A stretch of 64,000 bases of DNA from Colocasia esculenta. Its lineage: Eukaryota > Streptophyta > Magnoliopsida > Alismatales > Araceae. The translations under genes and the position numbers were made by a program. The notes under the pieces are model-generated. The model did not search any database. It was given only the letters and a program-made list of their open reading frames with translations, and was not told the origin of the DNA. Below are positions 57,675 through 64,000 of this stretch, piece after piece. The number at the start of each line of letters is the position of its first letter. Within the stretch, counting starts at the first letter, position 1. The stretch spans positions 68,671,184-68,735,183 of the forward strand of contig CM024764.1 of the NCBI GenBank assembly GCA_014218235.1, given 5' to 3'.

Positions 57675-58757
57675 ACTCTCCCCCACTAAAAGAAATTTGG
57701 TCCTCCAAATTTTAATACATAAGGTATGGTTACTGACCTGGAAATAATTATGGATACTTGTTCTTGATGGCATCTTCTAATTCCCATGTTGCTTCTTCTT
57801 GTCCTCGCTTATTCCATAGAATCTTTAATCAGGGAACTTCCTTGTTCCGAAGTTGCTTGATTTTTCGATCGAAGATCTGTACTGGTCTTTCTTCATATGC
57901 CAGATTTCCTTGCACATCCAGATCTTGGTATCCAATAATGTGTTCCGGATCATATACATACTTTCTTAACATTGACACATGAAAGATATCATGTACATTA
58001 GACAATTGTGGTGGAAGTGCCAGTTGGTATGTCATTTCTCCAACTCTCTTCAGTATTTCAAAAGGTCCAATATATCTTGGACTCAATTTTTCCTTGATAC
58101 CAAATCTTTTGATTCCTCTTCGGGGTGACACTTTAAGAAATACGTGTTCCCCTTGCTGAAATTCCAACTCTCTTCTACGTCGATCGGCATAACTTTTCTG
58201 TCGATCTTGTGTAGCTTTCATCCAATCTTGTACCAACTTAATGACTTCTGTTGTCTCTTGGATCATTTCTGGTCCAAGAATATGTGTTTCTTTTAGTTCT
58301 ATCCAACATAATGGTGATCTACATTGCCGACCATACAAAGCTTCGAAAGGTGTCATTCGAATAGTAGACTGGTAGCTATTGTTATATGCAAATTCCATAA
58401 TTGCTAGGTGAGTGTTCCAGTCATTTCCGAACTCTAATACACAAGCACGACACATATCTTCAATAATTTGATTCACCCGTTCGGTCTGTCCATCAGTTTG
58501 AGGGTGAAATGCGGTACTAAATTTTAATTTAGTTCCCAATGCATCCTGTAACTCTCTCCAGAAATGCGAAGTAAATCTTGCATCTCTGTCAGAAACTATG
58601 TTCTTTGGGATTCCATGCAAACGCACAATTTCTTTCATATATAGTGCTGCCAAAATATTAACAGACCACCTTGTCTTTATTGCTAAGAAATGAGCCGATT
58701 TGGTAAGTCTGTCAATGATTATCCATATAGCATCAAATCCACTTCGGGTTTTGGGTA
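57675..58757 (-). pseudogene. element E integrase core and chromodomain-like end
   Basis: From about 58653 on the - strand: YMKEIVRLHGIPKNIVSDRD, RFTSHFWRELQDALGTKL, AFHPQTDGQTERVNQIIED, EFAYNNSYQSTIRMTPFEAL, LSPRYIGPFEILKRVGE and VHDIFHVSMLRKYV. After a 1-base deletion at about 57829, EEATWELEDAIKNKYP follows, a chromodomain-like end typical of chromoviruses. An in-frame stop near 58757 separates it from the zinc-region segment. Confidence 0.88.
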
Positions 58758-58758
58758 A

Positions 58759-60000
58759 TCACACAATAAAATCCATACCGATACTGTCCCATTTCCATTC
58801 TGGTATTTCAAGTGGTTTTAGTTTTCCCACCAGTTTCTGGTGTTCTGCTTTAACTTTCTGACATGTCAAACATTTTGCAATAAAATCCATAATACCCTTT
58901 TTCACGTTGCACCACCAGAAATGCTTCTTCAAATCTTGATACATTTTGACAGCTCTGGGGTGAATAGTATAATGTGATCGATGAGCTTCTTCTAAAACTT
59001 GCTTCTTGATTTCAGAGTTATCCGGCACTCACAATCTGTCCCAGAATCGAAGATTTCCAAGAATATCTTCATTAAAATCAAGTTTAGAAACCAATTTTTC
59101 TCTGATTTCTGCCAATGCAGGATCATTGTCCTGTTGCTTTCCAATTTGCTTCAGCAAATCTGACTGCATTGTCAGGTTATTAATCACAATTCTTTCTTCT
59201 TCTGTTTCAACTTTCAAGCTCAAGGTGGAAAATTCCTCCAATAATTTCCATTCCCTCACTTGCAGCCGAAATATCTTGGTTATAGGATTTCTGCTAAGTG
59301 CATCAGCCACAGTATTTCCTTTTCCCGGATGGTATTCAATCTTGAAATCATAATCTTTGATATACTCCATCCATCTTCTTTGTCTCATGTTCAGTTCTTT
59401 CTGTGAAAATAAATATTTGAGACTCTTATGATCGGAGTACACTATGAACTGATTGTCATATAGGTAGTGTCTCCAAAGCTTAAGAGCAAAGACTACAGCA
59501 GCCAATTCTAAATCATGTACTGGGTAATTCTTCTCGTGAGTTTTCAGTTGTCTCGATGCATAGGTAATAACTCTTCCATATTGCATCAGTACACATCCCA
59601 ATCCAATATTGGAAGCATCGGTATAAACCTCAAATATTTTTCCTTCTACCGGTAAAGCTAGAATTGGTGCAGATGATAGACATTCTTTTAACAATTGGAA
59701 TGTTTGCTCACAATTCTCATTCCACACAAATGAAGTTCCTTTTCTGGTCAACTGTGTAAGAGGTGAGGCAATTCTAGAGAAATCCTTGACAAATCGCCGA
59801 TAGTAATTGGCCATGCCCAAAAAACTTCTAATCTCAGTGAGATTCTTAGGTTGCTCCCATTTCTGTATGGTTTCAATTTTTGAAGAATATACTGATATAC
59901 CTTCTTTAGAAATAATGTGTCCTAAGAACATCACTTGCTTCAACCAAAATTCACACTTGCTAAATTTTGCATATAACTTGTTGTCCCGTAATAATTGCAA
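58759..60000 (-). pseudogene. element E RT end, RNase H and integrase zinc region
   Basis: RT thumb (CEFWLKQVMFLGHIISKEGI, FLGMANYYRRFVKDFSRIA), RNase H (FEVYTDASNIGLGCVLMQY, YPVHDLELAAVVFAL, DYDFKIEYHPGKGNTVADAL), then the HHCC region (SHYTIHPRAVKMYQDLKKHFWW, CLTCQKVKAEHQKL) up to WDSIGMDF. A stop at about 59028 divides the two open stretches. Confidence 0.9.
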
Positions 60001-60006
60001 AGTGAT

Positions 60007-60876
60007 CTATAGATGAGTTTCATGCTCCTCCATACTTTTGGAGTAGATCAGTATATTATTAATGAATACAACTATAAACTGATCTAAATAAAATTTGAAC
60101 ACGTCGTTCATCAGATGCATAAATGCAGCTGGTGCATTTGTTAATCCAAACGGCATCACTACAAATTCGTAGTGTCCATATCTTATCCGAAAAGCCATTT
60201 TATGAATATCCGATTCTTGAATTCTAAGATGATGATATCCGGACCTTAAATCAATCTTGAAGAAACACAGACAATTGATCAAATAGATCATCAATTCTCG
60301 GAAGTGGGTACTTATTCTTTATAGTCAATTGATTTAATTGTCGATAATCTATATACAACCGCATAGATCCATCTTTCTTTTTAACAAACAGTACCGGAGC
60401 ACCCCAAGGTGAGGTACTGGGTCTAATAAATCCCTTCTCTATCAATTCCAACAATTGCCTTTTTAATTCTTCAGTTCTTCTATTGACATTCTGTAGGGTG
60501 TTCTAGAAATTGGCGTAGCTCCTGGTACCAATTCAATTGAAAAATTCACCTCTCTATTAGGTGGTATGCCAGGTAGCTCTTCAGGGAAAACATCAAGAAA
60601 TTCCCTTACCGGAATATCTTCCAATCCCATGATATCCTGATTTAATAGGGTTACAGAAGCCAAGTATCCTTGACAACCTTTCAGTACTAATTTACAAGCT
60701 TTCACTGCTGAAATTATTGGTATTCTTTTGGTTTGGGGTTTATCAAAAGTCATGGAATAAATTTCCTCTCCTAAGAAAGTCACTTGTCTCAATTGGCAAT
60801 CTAAGTTTGCATGGTATTTAGATAACCAATCAACCCCAAGGATTACATCATAATCCCACATTTCTAAACATATCAA
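60007..60876 (-). pseudogene. element E protease end and reverse transcriptase core (frameshifted)
   Basis: Three overlapping open stretches. Motifs include WDYDVILGVDWLSKYHANLD (after the protease), FPEELPGIPPNREVNFSIEL, YRMSIEELK, IRPSTSPWGAPVLFVKKKDG, RLYIDYRQLNQL, KIDLRSGYHHLRI, and FGLTNAPAAFMHLM. The catalytic segment reads FINNILIYS, so both Asp of the expected DD are Asn. This RT would be inactive even without the frameshifts. Confidence 0.88.
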
Positions 60877-60894
60877 ATCACCGGGTAAATCATG

Positions 60895-62132
60895 TCATTT
60901 GACCATGATCTGACTAGTAGGGTAATATTCTTTAAGCTTTTTACCCTCACTTAAAGGAGTTGCAACTTCTAGTTGTGTGTTCAATGGAACTGACTTTACT
61001 TCCAAGAATTTAGCAAACTCATAGCTAATAAAAGAATGCGTAGCTCCGGAATCAAACAACACATACGCAGGTTTTGAGTTTACTAGTAATGTGCCTTCAA
61101 TCAATCCGCCTTCCTGCGACGATTTAGGTTCCACACCCTGAATGGCTTGCAGCCTACCTTGCTTTACTTGGGGGTTCTTATTTGTTGGTGCTGTTTTGGG
61201 CATTGGGCAATCCGGGATTCGTGTTGAGTACTACCACAACGGAAACATGCACCCAACTTACGCCAACAATTCTCAACCTTATGCCCGATGCGATGGCAAT
61301 GCTTACAAACATCCTTACTCCCTACCGGAGCTTTGCCTGCCTTCTTAGCAGTTTGCTGAAACTTCGGGGCATTCCCCGACTCATATTTCCTTTTTTGATC
61401 TGAAGATCCTTCTCCAGATTTCCCTCTAATTTTATCCACCGCTTCATTTGCGGCTTCCAGTGCCAAGGCTCTCCTAACCATTTCTGAATAAGTAGTGATC
61501 AGGTAAGGAGTTAGCTGCGTGATAAAATTGGGATGCAATCCATTCATAAATCTCTTAGCCTTCAATTTCTCTGTGGATACAAGATGTGGGGCATACTTTG
61601 ACAATCGGGCAAATTGAGCCTCATACTCTGATACCGACATCCTTAATTGTTTCAAATCGGAAAATTCATTCGCTTTCTTCTCTTGAACTACCTCAGAGAA
61701 GTATTGATCGTTAAACAACTCCACAAATTCTTCCCAACTAATTTGGGTCGGATCCTCTAACGTGGATTCTATTGTTTCCCACCAAGCTCTTGCATCTCGA
61801 TCCAACTGAAAAGTCACCAACCGAATCTTTTCTTCTTCGGTGCATTTGATCACTGTGAATATCCTTTCAATGTCCTTTAGCCAATTTTCGGCCTCATCTG
61901 GGTCTGTGCTTCCTGCAAATCTCAGAGGATCTAAGCTTCGGAAATCCTTGAATAGACTTGTTCCATTATGGTTGTTATTCCTGGCTACTGTTTTCATCAC
62001 TCGGGTCAAGTCGTGCATTGAACTTTCCATTTTTCTCCAATTGACGTCACCTCCTTCCATAATTAAATTGGGAATATATTTGAAACATTCAATAGGACAT
62101 ACATTAATTTCACAATCAACCCAAACTTGCAT
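60895..62132 (-). pseudogene. element E gag and protease start
   Basis: Gag domain: RFAGSTDPDEAENWLKDIE, DRDARAWWETIE, FNDQYFSEVVQEKKANEF, YEAQFARLSKYAPHLV. Two zinc knuckles lie at about 61230-61330 (CKHCHRIGHKVENC, CFRCGSTQHES). The 322-codon stretch to 61164 then shifts frame into the protease part (LFDSGATHSFISYEFA, 61203-60895). The likely start is a Met in MEGGDVNWRKMESSMHDL rather than the first in-frame ATG. Confidence 0.9.
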
Positions 62133-62366
62133 TCATCACATACACATTTCAAATCCATATAACACACCATTTCTATTCATTAGTCAAATATTTACATCAA
62201 AACATACTATCATAGACCAGTCATCTCCTCCTTCCAACTTTTCCATATTACAAAACATACCTTCACTAACCTCTCACTTCCCCTTCACATGGAAGTTATA
62301 TATACATTCAGCATTTAAACAAAAGGAGAGGTTTACAAAAAGAAGCACAAGTTGCCTAAGTCCCTT

Positions 62367-62714
62367 CTAGTTCTGGGTCAGGTCTATAACAGATTCCACC
62401 AATGGTTGTTGTTGTTCTCCTCCGACTCCGTGGTATAGTTCCCTTGCCGCATCTGTCAATGCTTCCCAATAGCCCTCAAACTGATGGAGCAACATGCCTT
62501 GCCCCAGCCTTAGATTGTCCAACCTACACATAACTTAAGTCATGACGTCCAGTGAAGCACCAGGATTGCCGGCAAAGAAAGCACTCGCAGTCAAATTAAG
62601 CACGTCTTCCTTAATTTGTATATGGGCTTCTTGCTGGGCTTGGGCATACAACTCAATGTCTTGACGTAGCATTTCTAGCGCTGCTACCATCCTCTCTTGG
62701 GCATTCATATCCAT
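62367..62714 (-). pseudogene. small extra ORF between the primer site and gag of element E
   Basis: ATG at 62714-62712 and a TAG end at 62369-62367, 116 codons with one internal TAA (near 62535). The product begins MDMNAQERMVAALEMLRQDI and continues in a helix-rich, Gln/Leu/Glu-rich style, suggesting a coiled coil (MLLHQFEGYWEALTDAAREL). It lies about 100 bases inside the LTR, separate from gag. I recognise no family. It may be an upstream accessory ORF or a detached N-terminal part of gag. Confidence 0.45.
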
Positions 62715-62818
62715 ACTGAAACCAATATCAAGTTAAGCATTTATATGGTTACAAAATCATACTAACTAATCCCAATTTCTACCCCAACTCACTGGTTATC
62801 CTAGGTTTATCGAACTAA

Positions 62819-62831
62819 TGCTCTGATACCA
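62819..62831 (-). promoter_or_regulatory. element E primer binding site (tRNA-iMet)
   Basis: On the - strand TGGTATCAGAGC, a few bases inside the 5' LTR. Confidence 0.85.
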
Positions 62832-62838
62832 AATTATC

Positions 62839-64000
62839 TGTCACGTCCTAATAAAAGGCTATTTATCGGAAGTGACAGAAAACAGGCACAAAAGATAATA
62901 CTAACGTTCGTATATTCATATCATAAAGCGTGGAAGTCTTATTACACAAGTACTCCTCATTACAACTAAGAGAGGAGTAGATTAAAAACAAACTCTACTC
63001 AGTACATCTTGTCTCATATTACTTAAAAAGAACAGTAAAAGTTGGCTCGGCTTAACACGTCCATTCACTTAGCACACATGCCCTTAAACTTCACCCCCAT
63101 CCGAGTTACCTTAAAAGAGTAGGAAATAGTGAGCTAACTAGCTCAGTAGAATTCAAATCCATAATTCAAGGATGATTACACGATAGACAAGGCAAGGATT
63201 AAACAGATATCAAAGAGACATTATCAAATAACAGAACAGTAAACTTGACACAGTGATGATAAAACACAGGCATGTTCAGGTATATAGTTCAAAAATTGGT
63301 TCATATATCAGTTACATAGTACAATAATCATGATGACCATAGTCAAAAAGTATTTGATGCAATGTCAGACATCCTGACGCCCTTTATCATTCCACGTGGT
63401 CCGAAAATAAATTTGGGTGCTCCTCCCAGGACTACACCAGCCCTATTTGCACATGCATATTAATCAAGGGGTCCAAGGACCCAATAAATGTCATCATCAA
63501 TTATTCACATCTCATAAGGTGTTCAAGTGTATGAACTCTCAGGTGGTCAGGTTTTATAAACTCAATTACCGAATACTGGAGAATAGACTCAATCGGAGTA
63601 CTATTCGTAATTGACAACTTTAAGAATAATTCAAGGGAGGTTAAGGTACACAATGTGGGTAAACTTTGTTGTAGTATGACAGTAAATACCAAGGTAAATA
63701 AGTGGGTAGCTTGCTATGCTAATAGGTTGAAGTTTTGACAAGGATTGATACAAGAAAGATTGCTGAAATTCAGTTCAGAACAACATGTGTCGATAGCCAG
63801 GAGGTGGTTGTCGACAGATAGAGGTTTCCATAACTGGGTTTGCTGGTCTTGGACAGTACCTGTCGACAACAATGGGCTGGCTGTCGACAGCTACTGCTGT
63901 CCCAGTAGTTCACAATTCTATGAAAGTGAAGTCTGTCGACAGGTAACTTCTCCCTATCGACAGCCATTGGTTTTTATTCCAGAAATGACTTTAAGTTCAT
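62839..64000 (-). repeat. 5' LTR of element E, partial
   Basis: Matches 55017-56175 closely, including the TGTCGACAG hairpin cluster, and continues past the window edge. Confidence 0.92.

Larger units (their letters stand above)
55017..64000 (-). mobile_element. Ty3/gypsy element E, leftward, 5' LTR running off the window
   Basis: LTRs 55017-57674 (3' LTR) and 62839 to beyond 64000 (5' LTR) start TGTCACGTCCTAATAAAAGG and are nearly identical over the overlap. The primer site TGGTATCAGAGC (- strand) lies at about 62819-62831, and a polypurine tract borders 57674. Gag, protease, RT, RNase H, integrase and a chromodomain-like end are in gypsy order on the - strand. Pol is broken by several stops and frameshifts. 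Confidence 0.93.

Overview
The window is plant nuclear DNA, almost certainly from an angiosperm. It has spliced genes with plant-specific domains (B3/REM transcription factor, plant mobile domain, GT47 exostosin glycosyltransferase). It also has plant-type LTR retrotransposons with tRNA-iMet primer sites, a plant RTE-type LINE, and CACTA- and Mutator-type DNA transposon ends. I cannot name the species. Only two genes look like ordinary host genes: a two-B3-domain REM-like gene (about 15.6-17.8 kb, + strand) and a GT47 type II membrane glycosyltransferase (about 20.7-25.4 kb, - strand). Nearly everything else is mobile DNA, much of it nested.

Layout. 1-5316 is a 5'-truncated, decayed Ty1/copia element whose reverse transcriptase is split by a 448-bp CACTA-type MITE. 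5317-7142 is AT-rich and non-coding, with a CT microsatellite and a small foldback. 7143-14912 (perhaps to 15194) is a Mutator-like element with long terminal inverted repeats. Each repeat carries the start codon of an inward-facing gene. One gene is an eight-exon fusion of a plant mobile domain with a Ulp1-type (C48) cysteine protease; the other is a Pro-rich ORF. I see no MURA transposase. More than 100 copies of a GTGACAAATA-like motif fill its non-coding interior, partly organised as a 335-bp tandem repeat inside intron 1. GC-rich foldbacks and three 51-bp repeats of related termini sit at its right edge. The two host genes follow.

From about 25.9 kb to the end the window is a retrotransposon nest. 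An outer Ty3/gypsy element (A, + strand) is interrupted three times. A complete non-autonomous LTR element (28497-34927, TSD CCAAG), whose only long ORF carries a GYF domain related to host GIGYF/EXA1-type proteins, sits in its LTR/leader. A second full-length gypsy element (B, - strand, 36008-44632, TSD TTGGT) sits in its gag. A third LTR-like block (C, from 48146) cuts its integrase. A rearranged B-like integrase fragment, an RTE LINE (about 51.1-54.2 kb), a truncated LTR (D) and a large gypsy element (E, - strand, 55017 to beyond 64000) follow.

The most interesting items are the transposase-less MuDR-like element with its PMD-Ulp1 fusion and repeat arrays, the GYF domain captured by an LTR element, and clusters of short CpG-containing hairpins that recur with different sequences in the LTRs of unrelated gypsy families.
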